Of a stretch of 64,000 bases of DNA, positions 46,765 to 55,078 are shown piece by piece (positions within the stretch are counted from its first letter, which is position 1; the number at the start of each line of letters is the position of its first letter). The notes under the pieces are model-generated. The model was not told the DNA's origin. It did no database searches and was given only the letters and a program-made list of their open reading frames with translations. Origin of the DNA: Hymenobacter profundi (GTDB lineage Bacteria; Bacteroidota; Bacteroidia; Cytophagales; Hymenobacteraceae); the NCBI RefSeq assembly GCF_019334315.1, contig NZ_JAHWGL010000001.1, forward strand, positions 124,001 through 188,000, written 5' to 3'. The position numbers were made by a program, and so were the translations under genes.

Positions 46765-47394
46765 ATGGAATTGACTTCGCTCAAGGAGCAAATCAGCTAC
46801 ATTATCGGCCGCGACATGGCCCGCAACTTCTCGCAGCAAGGCCTCGACCTAAACGTAGATGTGCTGGCTCAAAGTATGAAGGATGCCCTGGGCGGCAAGC
46901 CCAGCGCCCTCTCCAACGAGCAAATTGAGGCCGCCATGCGGCAGCTCCAGGAGCAACTGGGCGGCGCCGAAGAAGATGACACCCAAGACCCCAACGCCAT
47001 GAATAACAACAAAGCCGAAGGCGAAGCCTTCCTTGCCGAAAACAAAAACAAGCCGGGTGTGACTACCCTGCCCAGCGGCCTGCAATACGAAGTACTGACT
47101 GAGGGCAATGGCCCCAAGCCTACCCCTAGCTCGTCGGTAACCACACACTACCACGGCACGCTCATCAACGGCAACGTGTTCGACAGCAGCTACCAGCGCG
47201 GTCAGCCCGCTACCTTTGGTGTGAACCAGGTAATTGCCGGCTGGACAGAAGCCCTGCAACTGATGCCCGAAGGCTCGAAGTGGCGCCTCTACATCCCTTC
47301 GGACCTGGCCTACGGCAAGCGTGGCGCCGGCCGCGACATCGGCCCCGATTCCACGCTCGTCTTCGACGTGGAATTGCTGAAAGTGAATAACTGA
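46765..47394 (+). CDS. FKBP-type peptidyl-prolyl cis-trans isomerase
   Basis: This 209-residue protein has an N-terminal helical FkpA/Mip-like dimerisation domain (ISYIIGRDMARNFSQQGLDL to about 75) and an acidic Gln/Asn linker. The C-terminal FKBP domain has VTTHYHGTLINGNVFDSSYQ, GWTEALQLMPEGSKWRLYIP, YGKRGAGRDIGPDSTLVFDV and ELLKVNN at the end. It catalyses proline isomerisation and probably assists folding. Unlike most Mip/FkpA proteins it shows no signal peptide, so it is probably cytoplasmic. The stop TGA is followed in the same frame by an open stretch that joins the next ORF. Confidence 0.94.
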   Translation: MELTSLKEQISYIIGRDMARNFSQQGLDLNVDVLAQSMKDALGGKPSALSNEQIEAAMRQLQEQLGGAEEDDTQDPNAMNNNKAEGEAFLAENKNKPGVTTLPSGLQYEVLTEGNGPKPTPSSSVTTHYHGTLINGNVFDSSYQRGQPATFGVNQVIAGWTEALQLMPEGSKWRLYIPSDLAYGKRGAGRDIGPDSTLVFDVELLKVNN

Positions 47395-47505
47395 CTAGCT
47401 GTTTCCCCGGCACCCGCTGCGTCTTCCGACCCGGCGGCTGTCGGGGAAACGTTTTTCCTGCCTTCTCCTACGGACTTTTCTACTCCTCCCCCTCCTCCCG
47501 TCGAC

Positions 47506-47970
47506 TTGCCTACCCTGCGTAGCGAGGACAACCGCCTGGAGCTAACGGCCACAACTCTGCGCGTGCACGACCAGCGCTACAGCCTGCTGGAGCTGGAAGC
47601 CGCCGAATTGACGCCTGTTCGGTGGTTGCTGTGGTATATGCTGGGCGCGCTGGTGCTGGCGGGGGTGCTGCTGGCTTTCCTGCAAAACTGGCTGCGCACC
47701 CTACCTACCGCGCTAGGTCTGACAGTAGGCGCTCTGCTACTGATTTACGGAAACCGCGGCACCAACCGGCTGCGCCTGCACCGGGCCGGCCGCGAAGCCG
47801 CGCACTTTTCCCTACCCGGCGACCCGGCCACTTGGCAGCCCCTACTCCGTGAGCTAAACCGCCGCATTCGGGCCCAGCATGATGCTGCCGCGGCCCATGC
47901 CGCGCAGCTGCTAGCTGCCCTCACCCCGCCCGACGCTGCCCCGGAAACTCCACCTACCGATTCGTTTTAA
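47506..47970 (+). CDS. Hypothetical membrane protein with PH-like start, in frame behind the FKBP stop
   Basis: This protein of about 154 residues from a TTG at 47506 has LPTLRSEDNRLELTATTLRV and YSLLELEAAELTPVR, then two membrane spans (WLLWYMLGALVLAGVLLAFL; LGLTVGALLLIYG), a basic segment and an Ala-rich tail. It resembles small DUF6232-like two-span proteins. The frame is open all the way back to the FKBP stop (47392-47394), with a Pro-rich coding-looking stretch but no ATG or GTG. The true start is therefore unknown: TTG, another rare codon, or readthrough of TGA are all possible. Confidence 0.65.
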   Translation: MPTLRSEDNRLELTATTLRVHDQRYSLLELEAAELTPVRWLLWYMLGALVLAGVLLAFLQNWLRTLPTALGLTVGALLLIYGNRGTNRLRLHRAGREAAHFSLPGDPATWQPLLRELNRRIRAQHDAAAAHAAQLLAALTPPDAAPETPPTDSF

Positions 47971-48065
47971 CCCGTCCTTGCTTTAACCGCGCATCCAGTG
48001 GTTTTGCTTTACCTTTGACGCGTCCGTTTCACTGGTTAATACCACCGTTTTCCCTCCTATTTTTT

Positions 48066-50000
48066 ATGGACTCTAAACACCAGCACACCGCCATTTCTAC
48101 GGCAGGTTTGCTTATCGCCCTGGGCATTATCTACGGTGATATTGGAACCTCGCCACTCTATGTGATGAAGGCAATTGTGCCGGGCACCATCGACCCAATT
48201 CTGGTGTACGGCGGCATCTCGTGCGTACTCTGGACGCTGACGCTGCAAACCACCATCAAATATGTATTGCTGACACTGAACGCCGATAACAACGGTGAAG
48301 GCGGCATTTTCTCGCTCTATGCATTGGTGCGGCGCCGGGCGGGCTGGCTTACCATCCCGGCCATTGTAGGCGGCGCGGCCTTGCTGGCCGACGGCGTAAT
48401 TACGCCGCCCATTTCGGTGTCGTCGGCGGTAGAGGGGTTGGAGGCTATCTACCCCACTATCCCTACGGTTCCTATCGTTATCGGTATTTTGCTGCTGTTG
48501 TTCTTGTTGCAGAGCTTCGGAACGCAGATTGTGGGCAAGGCTTTTGGGCCAATTATGTTTTTGTGGTTCAGCATGTTGGCTACCCTGGGCATCTTAGGCA
48601 TTGTGCAGCATCCAGAAATTCTGAAGGCTGCCAACCCCTACTATGCCTACGACTTGCTGGTGAACTACCCCGGCGGTTTCTGGCTACTGGGTGCCGTGTT
48701 CCTATGCACCACGGGGGCTGAGGCGCTCTACTCCGACCTGGGCCACTGCGGCAAGGGCAACATCCGCATCAGCTGGATGTTCGTGAAGCTATGCCTGCTA
48801 CTCAACTACTTCGGGCAGGGCGCTTGGCTGATAAGCCATGCGGGCGAACAGCTTGATGGTCGTAACCCATTCTATGCTCTCATGCCCGAGTGGTTCCTGA
48901 TCATCGGCATCGGCATTGCCACCATTGCAGCGGTTATTGCCTCGCAAGCGCTTATAACGGGCTCGTTTACCCTGGTAGCAGAAGCTATCCGCCTGAATAT
49001 GTGGCCCAAGGTGAAGCTCAACTACCCTACCGATGTGAAGGGCCAGCTGTTTGTCCCGAGCATGAATCGGCTATTGCTGTTTGGCTGCATTGGGGTAGTG
49101 CTGTATTTTCAGCGCTCCGAGCACATGGAAGCAGCCTACGGTCTGGCTATCACCCTCACCATGCTGATGACGACGCTGCTGCTCACCATGTGGCTGCGCA
49201 GCAAGCGGGTACCCATAGCCGCTGTCGTGCTGTTTGTGCTGCTCTACGGCAGCATCGAGGGGTCATTTCTAGTGGCCAACCTCATCAAGTTCCCGCACGG
49301 GGGCTGGGTGTCGCTGGCCATTGGGGCCGCGCTGGTGGGCGTGATGTATGTGTGGCTGCGGGCCTTCTACATCAAGAAGCGCCTCACGGAGTTCGTCAAG
49401 ATTGACCCCTATATGGAAGCGCTCAAGAACCTGAGCCACGATGATTCCATCCCCAAATATTCCACCCACCTGGTGTTTATGACCTCGGCCGAGCGGGCTT
49501 CCGAAATTGAGTCGAAGATCATCTACTCCATCTTCCAGAAGCGTCCCAAGCGTGCTGATATCTACTGGTTTGTGCACGTAGATACCACCGACGAGCCGTA
49601 TACCATGGAATATAAAGTGGTGGAACTAGCGCCCAACGATGCCTTCCGCATCACGTTCCGACTGGGCTTTCGGGTAGAGCAGCGCATCAACCTCTACTTC
49701 CGCAAGGTGATTGAGGACCTAGTGCGCAACAAGGAAGTGGACATCACCTCGCGCTACGAGTCGCTGAGCAAGCAGCACGTGACGGGCGACTTCCGCTTTG
49801 TGGTGTTGGAGAAATACCTGTCTGTCGAAAACGACTTCCCTACCGTGGAAAAGCTGGTGATGCAGGCGTATTTCTACATCAAGCAATTCATTGCGTCGGA
49901 AGACAAGTATTTCGGCCTCGATACCAGTTCGGTGAAGGTGGAAAAAGTACCGCTGGTGATTGCGCCCGTTCGTGACGTAGCCCTCAAGCGAATTCAATAA
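48066..50000 (+). CDS. kup: Low-affinity potassium uptake protein Kup (KUP/HAK/KT family)
   Basis: From the ATG at 48066 the protein is 644 residues. It has the KUP signature GIIYGDIGTSPLYV in the first span, LLTLNADNNGEGGIFSLYALV (equivalent of the conserved GEGG), about twelve membrane spans, and a soluble C-terminal domain (from about 460). It imports K+, usually with H+. The frame opens further upstream, but the family start fits 48066. A 23-base gap separates it from the methyltransferase downstream, so they may be co-transcribed. Confidence 0.96.
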   Translation: MDSKHQHTAISTAGLLIALGIIYGDIGTSPLYVMKAIVPGTIDPILVYGGISCVLWTLTLQTTIKYVLLTLNADNNGEGGIFSLYALVRRRAGWLTIPAIVGGAALLADGVITPPISVSSAVEGLEAIYPTIPTVPIVIGILLLLFLLQSFGTQIVGKAFGPIMFLWFSMLATLGILGIVQHPEILKAANPYYAYDLLVNYPGGFWLLGAVFLCTTGAEALYSDLGHCGKGNIRISWMFVKLCLLLNYFGQGAWLISHAGEQLDGRNPFYALMPEWFLIIGIGIATIAAVIASQALITGSFTLVAEAIRLNMWPKVKLNYPTDVKGQLFVPSMNRLLLFGCIGVVLYFQRSEHMEAAYGLAITLTMLMTTLLLTMWLRSKRVPIAAVVLFVLLYGSIEGSFLVANLIKFPHGGWVSLAIGAALVGVMYVWLRAFYIKKRLTEFVKIDPYMEALKNLSHDDSIPKYSTHLVFMTSAERASEIESKIIYSIFQKRPKRADIYWFVHVDTTDEPYTMEYKVVELAPNDAFRITFRLGFRVEQRINLYFRKVIEDLVRNKEVDITSRYESLSKQHVTGDFRFVVLEKYLSVENDFPTVEKLVMQAYFYIKQFIASEDKYFGLDTSSVKVEKVPLVIAPVRDVALKRIQ

Positions 50001-50023
50001 GTACGGCTCGCCTACCTGTTGCT

Positions 50024-50992
50024 ATGCCTTTACTAACCCGCGACGATTTTTCAGAGCTGCTAGCGAAAGTGCAGCAACGGGGGGCAAGTTATCTTTTCTC
50101 AAAGCTGAACCCTAGTGCCTTAGCCCGCACCCAGCGCACGTTCGACGACCCGACGCTGCAAACGGCTAACTGGTGGATTGTGCCTGCTGTGCGGGCGCGC
50201 TGGAATCAGAGAATCACGGGCGACCCTACCTTCCCCTACGAGCCCTACGTGGTAGCAAAGTATCTGCGAAACCGCACGGGCCTGTCGCTGTGCTCGCTGG
50301 GAAGCGGCAGTTGCAGCCACGAACTGGCTTTTGCCCGCCACGCCACATTTAGCCAAGTAGAGTGCGTAGACATTGCTCGTGCCCTACTGGACCAAGCTAA
50401 AATTCAAGCTCAACGCGAAGGGCTGCATAACATGCACTTCGTGGTGCGCGATATCAACCGCCAGCACTGGCCGCAAAACACCTACGACGTGGTGCTGTTC
50501 CACTCAGCCCTCCATCACTTCCAACATGTGGACGACGTGCTGGACAATGTGTGGCACGCCCTGCGCCCCGGCGGCCTAGTGGTCCTTTATGATTATGTAG
50601 GCCCCAACCGCTTGCAATGGAGCGCTGCGCAGCTATTCGCTGCCAACGAGTTGTTGGCGACCCTACCAGCCTCGTATCGGCGGCGCTACCGCAGCCAGCG
50701 TCTGAAAACGCGCATCAGCGGCCCCGGCCTGCTCCGGATGCTGGTTTCGGACCCTTCGGAAGCTGTGGAGAGTGAACAGATCAGAGGAGCAGTAAAGCAA
50801 CGCTTTACGCTGCTGGAGGAAACTGAAGTAGGCGGCAATTTGCTTGCCCTCGTGCTCAAGGACATTGCCCATCACTTTCTTGCTAACACGCCACAGACGC
50901 ACCAGTTATTGGCTACGTTGTTTGCGGCAGAAGACGTTTTCCTGACTCATCATCCCAGCGACATTCTGTTTGGGGTGTACCAGAAAACCTGA
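50024..50992 (+). CDS. Class I SAM-dependent methyltransferase
   Basis: This 322-residue protein has a variant motif I LSLCSLGSGSCSHELAFARH followed by VECVDIARALLDQAK. Then come NTYDVVLFHSALHHFQHVDD (motif II/III) and LRPGGLVVLYDYVGPNRLQW. The Gly-rich loop reads GSGSCS instead of GxGxG, but spacing is right. The C-terminal extension of about 100 residues is helical and unrecognised. The substrate is unknown. It ends in a strong terminator and may be translated from the kup transcript. Confidence 0.87.
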   Translation: MPLLTRDDFSELLAKVQQRGASYLFSKLNPSALARTQRTFDDPTLQTANWWIVPAVRARWNQRITGDPTFPYEPYVVAKYLRNRTGLSLCSLGSGSCSHELAFARHATFSQVECVDIARALLDQAKIQAQREGLHNMHFVVRDINRQHWPQNTYDVVLFHSALHHFQHVDDVLDNVWHALRPGGLVVLYDYVGPNRLQWSAAQLFAANELLATLPASYRRRYRSQRLKTRISGPGLLRMLVSDPSEAVESEQIRGAVKQRFTLLEETEVGGNLLALVLKDIAHHFLANTPQTHQLLATLFAAEDVFLTHHPSDILFGVYQKT

Positions 50993-51013
50993 GCTTGCAT
51001 TTTGTCATAATGC

Positions 51014-51047
51014 AACGGCCCCGCTGAATCTTTCAGCGGGGCCGTTT
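51014..51047 (+). terminator. Rho-independent terminator
   Basis: AACGGCCCCGCTGAA-TC-TTTCAGCGGGGCCGTT forms a 14-16-base near-perfect stem about 20 bases after the methyltransferase stop, with a short T-run. Confidence 0.87.
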
Positions 51048-51133
51048 GCAGTTAAAGGACGTTGGGTTAGGGAGATATAATAGGACGAAATCGTACAAAA
51101 AGATTATTGTTTACTTCTCCTACTGTCTGTAAC

Positions 51134-52942
51134 CTACTGCCCTACCGGCAGCCACTTGCGCAGCACTTTCAACTGCGCTTCGGTGGGGTTTTCTACCTGC
51201 TCCACGCGGTAGCGCTGGGTGGTGCCGGCCAGCAGCGGGAAGCTCACTTCCTTGATCTGGCCGTCGCGGTTTACCAGGAATTTGACGGTGGTACCGGCCG
51301 GCCGGCCAGTGAGGGCCGTGTTGGGGTCGGTGGTGATGCGGCCGCCGTCGAGGGCCAGGATTTCGTCGTTCACGTTCAGGCCGCCTTGCCAAGCGCTACC
51401 GTCGCGCACGACCGTCGTGACGGTAGGCGCGCCGCTGCGGGTACTGACCACGGCGCCTAGCACACCATCGGAGGTAGTAGGCGTGTTGGTGAGGCGCAGG
51501 CCCGCGTAGCCCAGGGCCGTGTTGTAGGGTAGGGTTTCGGTACCGTACACGTAGCGACGGAAGAAGTCGTCGAAGCGTTGGCCGGCTATTTTGGCCACGG
51601 CCGCTTGGTATTCTTCGTCGGTGAAGCCGCGCTTTTTCTTGGTGTAGTACTCCGAGTAGAGGTAGCGCATCACGTCGTCGAGGCTTTTCTCGCCCTTGGT
51701 GGCGTTAATCACCATCAGATCCAGCACAGCACCAATCACCTCGCCCTTATCGTAATAGCTGATGCTGGTGTTGTAGGAGTTTTCGTTGGGCCGGTACTGC
51801 TTGATCCAGCTGTCGAAGCTCGACTCGGCGGCTGACTGCACTTTGTTGCCAGGCGTATTTTCTACGCGGGTAATCACGTTGCTGAGGTCGGCCAGGTAGT
51901 TTTCGGGCTTCACGAAGCCGGCGCGCTGGGTAATCAGGTTGGAGAAATACTCCGTGCCCCCCTCGCTCACCCACAGCATGTGCGTGTAGTTTTCCTTATC
52001 GTAGTCGAACGGCCCGAGTGCGATGGGCCGGATGCGCTTCACGTTCCAGAGGTGGAAATACTCGTGCGCCACCAGCCCCAGGAAGCCCTTGTAGCCACCG
52101 GGTGTGTTGTAGGTGGTGCGCGACACTTCCAGGGTAGTCGAGAACAGGTGCTCCAGACCACCGCTGCCGCGCTCCAGGTTATGCACAATGAACACGTAGC
52201 GGTCCAGCGGATTCTGGCCCACCACGCGGTGCGCTTCCTCACACACCTTCTTCATATCGGCCAACAATTGCTGCTCGTCGTAACGGGCTTCGCCATACAT
52301 GGCTACCGTGTGGGGCGTGCCGTTGGCAGTGAATTGCAGGATTTTCTGGTTACCGATTTCAATGGGCGAGTCGGCCAGCTCGTCGTAGTTGGTGGAGCGG
52401 AAGGTGAAGGGCGCGCTGCCGCTCACCGGCTTTAGACTGGTGCTCACCTGGCTCCAGCCAGTGGCGGGCTGCACCGTAAGGATACTCTCCAGCGCTTTTC
52501 CCTCGGCCGGATACATAAACACGCTGGTGCCGTTGAGGTAGCCGTGCGAAGCGTCCAGGAAGCTGGTGCGCACGCTCAGTTCATAGGCGTACACCTTATA
52601 TTTAACGGTGAAGTCCTTGGATTTCGGGTGATACACGCGCCAAGTGTTTTTATCCACCTTATCGACTTGCAGCGCCTGCCCGCCGGCCGTTGCTACCATG
52701 CCCTCCACGTTTTTCTCAAACTCCCGCACCAGGTAGGAGCCGGGTGCCCACACGGGCATTTTCACGTCGGTGTAGGGCTTATTGAATCCTCCCAAGCTCA
52801 TTTCCACCTCGAAATAGTGCGTTTGTGGAGCGGGCATCGAGAGGGTGTAGCGCAGGGTAGGCGAAGCGGCAGCAGCCGTGGCGGCCGTCAGCAATGACAG
52901 CGCCCCGGCGGCCACCAGTGTGCGGAAACGGGTAGGCAGCAT
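51134..52942 (-). CDS. M61 family metallopeptidase with PDZ domain (glycyl aminopeptidase type)
   Basis: This 602-residue protein starts MLPTRFRTLVAAGALSLLTA with a signal peptide to about 27. The N-terminal beta domain has the family VWAPGSYLVREFEKNV. The zinc motif is VAHEYFHLWNVKRIRP (HExxH at 293-297) with a Glu downstream in WVSEGGTEYFSN (third ligand). A C-terminal PDZ domain (about 490-570) has GVLGAVVSTRSGAPTVTTVV and ILALDGGRI. It should trim Gly or Ala from peptide N termini in the periplasm. I take the ATG at 52942, where the signal peptide begins. Confidence 0.94.
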   Translation of the reverse strand: MLPTRFRTLVAAGALSLLTAATAAAASPTLRYTLSMPAPQTHYFEVEMSLGGFNKPYTDVKMPVWAPGSYLVREFEKNVEGMVATAGGQALQVDKVDKNTWRVYHPKSKDFTVKYKVYAYELSVRTSFLDASHGYLNGTSVFMYPAEGKALESILTVQPATGWSQVSTSLKPVSGSAPFTFRSTNYDELADSPIEIGNQKILQFTANGTPHTVAMYGEARYDEQQLLADMKKVCEEAHRVVGQNPLDRYVFIVHNLERGSGGLEHLFSTTLEVSRTTYNTPGGYKGFLGLVAHEYFHLWNVKRIRPIALGPFDYDKENYTHMLWVSEGGTEYFSNLITQRAGFVKPENYLADLSNVITRVENTPGNKVQSAAESSFDSWIKQYRPNENSYNTSISYYDKGEVIGAVLDLMVINATKGEKSLDDVMRYLYSEYYTKKKRGFTDEEYQAAVAKIAGQRFDDFFRRYVYGTETLPYNTALGYAGLRLTNTPTTSDGVLGAVVSTRSGAPTVTTVVRDGSAWQGGLNVNDEILALDGGRITTDPNTALTGRPAGTTVKFLVNRDGQIKEVSFPLLAGTTQRYRVEQVENPTEAQLKVLRKWLPVGQ

Positions 52943-53106
52943 GAACAAAAAATAATAAGTAGAAAAGCAGGAGTACACCCGACCCCAAAAGGCAGCCGGG
53001 GTTGCAAAGTACAGCCGATTTTTGAGCCTACCTACTCGTCCGCGCCTACCCCGTCGGAACCCCTACCCGCTGGTTGCCGTTAGGCTGCTTACTTCCCTAC
53101 CCTCTT

Positions 53107-53670
53107 ATGCGCTACGTCTGGATAACCTTTCTGAGTTTGGTAGCCGTGCTACTGGCCGTGTTTCTCTGGCCACGCCCGGCAGCTCCTTCTGCTCGCGTGG
53201 CGCCTACCCAAGCCGTGCCGGTGGTAGCCGTTGTGCACCGCACGCCCCGCGCCCCTACCCCCGTAATGAGCGACCGGGCTGAGGCCATCATCCGCTTTGC
53301 CGAGCAGCAGTTGGGCACGCGCTACTGCTACGCCGGCACCACGCCCGCGGGCGGTTTCGACTGCTCAGGCTTCGTGTACTACGTATTCAAGCAGTTCGAT
53401 ATCAGCGTACCGCACTCCACCGCGCAGCTCATCAGCGTGGGCCGGCCCGTGGAGCGTAGCCAGGCCCGCCCCGGCGATATTGTGGTGTTTACGGGTACGG
53501 CTGCTACTTCCACCACGCCCGGCCACGCGGGCATTGTGCTCTCGGAGCCCGGCGAGCCGTTGCGTTTCATTCATTCCTCCTCGGCCCGCCGTGAGTCCGG
53601 CGTAAAAGTCAGCCAGGTAGAAGGCTCCGGCTACGAGCGCCGCTTCATGCAAGTGCGGCGGGTGCTTTAG
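53107..53670 (+). CDS. NlpC/P60 family C40 peptidase (cell-wall hydrolase)
   Basis: This 187-residue protein has an N-terminal membrane or signal segment (MRYVWITFLSLVAVLLAVFL). The P60 domain has QQLGTRYCYAGTTPAGGFDC with catalytic Cys in FDCSGFVYYVF, catalytic His in PGHAGIVLSEPG and the third polar residue in RFIHSSSARR. It probably cleaves peptidoglycan stem peptides (gamma-D-Glu to diamino acid). The start is the ATG at 53107; the longer frame upstream has no support. A palindromic repeat follows in the 3' gap. Confidence 0.93.
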   Translation: MRYVWITFLSLVAVLLAVFLWPRPAAPSARVAPTQAVPVVAVVHRTPRAPTPVMSDRAEAIIRFAEQQLGTRYCYAGTTPAGGFDCSGFVYYVFKQFDISVPHSTAQLISVGRPVERSQARPGDIVVFTGTAATSTTPGHAGIVLSEPGEPLRFIHSSSARRESGVKVSQVEGSGYERRFMQVRRVL

Positions 53671-53710
53671 AATAGTGAAGGTATGAGATGGTGAAGTTGT
53701 GAATAGGCAA

Positions 53711-53821
53711 GCGTCTATCATCCTGAACGCAGTGAAGGACCTTATGCCCCAATGTTACGCTTGTCGTTCTCACGTGATAATGCCGTGATAAGGTCCTTCG
53801 CAAGCTCAGGATGACAGACGC
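53711..53821. repeat. REP-like imperfect inverted repeat (CATCCTGA...GAAGGACC family)
   Basis: The left arm GCGTCTATCATCCTGAACGC and onward (53711-53745) and the right arm ATAAGGTCCTTCGCAAGCTC and onward (53788-53821) are nearly complementary over about 34 bases, with a few mismatches. The right-arm word GCTCAGGATGACA recurs at 61871-61883, which shows that it belongs to a dispersed family. Confidence 0.75.
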
Positions 53822-53883
53822 CTTCTTATTATACAAACTCAAGTACACTTCTCTACCCCACAAACTCTCAACTTCACCATTCT

Positions 53884-53949
53884 AAAAAAGCGATGCCCGG
53901 TACTGCCTGTGCAGGCCTACTGAAAGGCTGCTGGGCAATACCGGGCATC
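53884..53949 (-). terminator. Terminator of the orphan minus-strand transcript
   Basis: On the minus strand GATGCCCGGTA (from 53949) pairs with TACCGGGCATC (to 53892), the stem being extended by CTGCC/GGCA-type pairs, and a T-run (CTTTTTTA) follows. The orientation fits the end of the small transcript that starts near 54240. Confidence 0.75.
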
Positions 53950-54075
53950 TAATCCTTCAAATCTTACCAAGCGACGGGTCTGGGGTACAGCCCCGCCATC
54001 CGTGAGATAAGACCTTGCCAGAATGCGGGAGCACGCCCTGCTGGGCTAACAAGTGCTCCGCGCGAAAAGCTGTTA

Positions 54076-54147
54076 TTACGCGCGTCCGGCGGTGATGCGG
54101 ACTACATTCGACAGGCTCGGCAGGATTTGGTTGGGACTACTAGACAT
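54076..54147 (-). CDS. 23-residue ORF with an extended Shine-Dalgarno
   Basis: The ATG at 54147 opens a 23-codon frame closed by tandem TAA TAA. The peptide begins MSSSPNQILP, has LSNVV in the middle and ends RITAGRA; it is polar, with no signal sequence. An 11-base AGAAAGGAGGT lies on the minus strand at 54153-54163, 6 bases from the ATG (measured from GGAGG). It is fully complementary to the 3' end of 16S rRNA and is exceptional in a window where genes lack Shine-Dalgarno sites. Downstream to 53884 the RNA can form strong hairpins (for example GAGCAC/GTGCTC near 54024-54056). I do not recognise the family; it could be a leader peptide, a toxin or a translated regulatory RNA. Confidence 0.6.
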   Translation of the reverse strand: MSSSPNQILPSLSNVVRITAGRA

Positions 54148-54152
54148 TTTGT

Positions 54153-54163
54153 ACCTCCTTTCT
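54153..54163 (-). promoter_or_regulatory. 11-nt perfect anti-SD complement (AGAAAGGAGGT)
   Basis: The minus-strand sequence AGAAAGGAGGT is the exact complement of ACCTCCTTTCT, the end of bacterial 16S rRNA. It is set 6 bases before the ATG of the 23-residue ORF. Such a long match is unusual anywhere and especially so in Bacteroidota. Confidence 0.8.
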
Positions 54164-54244
54164 TTACGTTCGACATAACCGTTGTTCGCGCGGCCCAGCA
54201 CCTTAGGGCTGCTTGAACAGGGCTGTAGCACTCGCTACTGGTCT

Positions 54245-54275
54245 GTAAAGTTAAAAGCCCACCGGATGGTTCAAA
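54245..54275 (-). promoter_or_regulatory. Bacteroidota-type promoter of the orphan transcript
   Basis: The minus strand has TTTG (54275-54272), an 18-base spacer, then TAACTTTA (54253-54246), matching the TTTG/TAnnTTTG consensus of the primary sigma factor of this phylum except for the last base. Transcription would start around 54240, giving a leader of about 90 bases before the 23-codon ORF. Confidence 0.65.
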
Positions 54276-54503
54276 ATAAAAACCCTACTATTTTACCCCC
54301 TGAAGCTACTGCCCTGAGCATCAGCACGTTTTTTTCAGAAAAAAGATGTCTTTCTTTTTGCTATCGTCTGATTGGTAAGCTGGCGTTATGTTTGCATCCT
54401 AAGCATGGTACTCTGGCGCGGTCTGTTTGCACTCAATTGCTTTGATCGTTTCATGGTTTTCCTCTATCTTTTTTCCCCGAACCCACCACTCTCTATTATC
54501 ACC

Positions 54504-54947
54504 ATGAAAAAGATGTTGTTTCTCTGCCTGGCAATGCTGCTGGGTTTCACTACGCTTGCTACGGCCCAAAGCCTCTCGCCATTGGGCATATGGACAAACT
54601 CCGAGAAAAAGGCCACGTTTGAAATTTACAAGTGCGATGGCAATAAGCTATGCGGCAAAATTGTGTCGTTGACCGTACCCAACGACCCTAAAACCGGCAA
54701 GCCCAAAACCGATACTGTAAACCCCGACCCTAAGCTGCGTAGCCGCCCCCGCCTGGGCATGGTGTTCATGCAGGGCTTTGAGTACGACTCCGATAATAAG
54801 TGGGACGATGGCAAAATCTACGACCCCGAAAGCGGCAAAACGTATTCCTGCTACATCAAAATGCTGAACGCAAATACCATGGAAGTGAAGGGCTACATCG
54901 GCTTTTCGCTGATTGGCCGCTCCCAGACCTGGACGCGGGTGAAGTAA
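54504..54947 (+). CDS. DUF2147 family secreted protein (first of a tandem pair)
   Basis: This 147-residue protein has a signal peptide (MKKMLFLCLAMLLGFTTLATA). The DUF2147 beta-barrel-like fold shows SPLGIWTNSEKKATFEIYKC, GKIVSL, a conserved DPKLRSRPRLGMVFMQGFEY, GKIYDPESGKTYSCYIKM and the ending GYIGFSLIGRSQTWTRV. The family is lipocalin-like in shape; ligand and role are unknown. Start at the ATG at 54504. It has its own terminator before the next member. Confidence 0.9.
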   Translation: MKKMLFLCLAMLLGFTTLATAQSLSPLGIWTNSEKKATFEIYKCDGNKLCGKIVSLTVPNDPKTGKPKTDTVNPDPKLRSRPRLGMVFMQGFEYDSDNKWDDGKIYDPESGKTYSCYIKMLNANTMEVKGYIGFSLIGRSQTWTRVK

Positions 54948-54968
54948 CCGACGAACTTATTTAGCAGG

Positions 54969-55001
54969 CAGCGGCGTTTCCAGCGGAACGCCGCTGTTTT
55001 T
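54969..55001 (+). terminator. Rho-independent terminator between the DUF2147 genes
   Basis: CAGCGGCGTT (54969-54978) pairs with AACGCCGCTG (54987-54996), followed by a T-run. Confidence 0.85.
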
Positions 55002-55078
55002 GCTTATATTCAACCGGTTACCGCCCTGGCGTAGCTACACTCTCTTTTCTTACGTAACCAGTTTGTTTCCCTGCGCCT

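Noticed and set aside
53884..54240. Possible tmRNA, RNase P RNA or 6S RNA on the minus strand
   Set aside because: No tRNA-like ends with CCA or T-loop, no GAGGAAAGUCC-type RNase P core, no 6S long open hairpin; kept as an unknown structured transcript.
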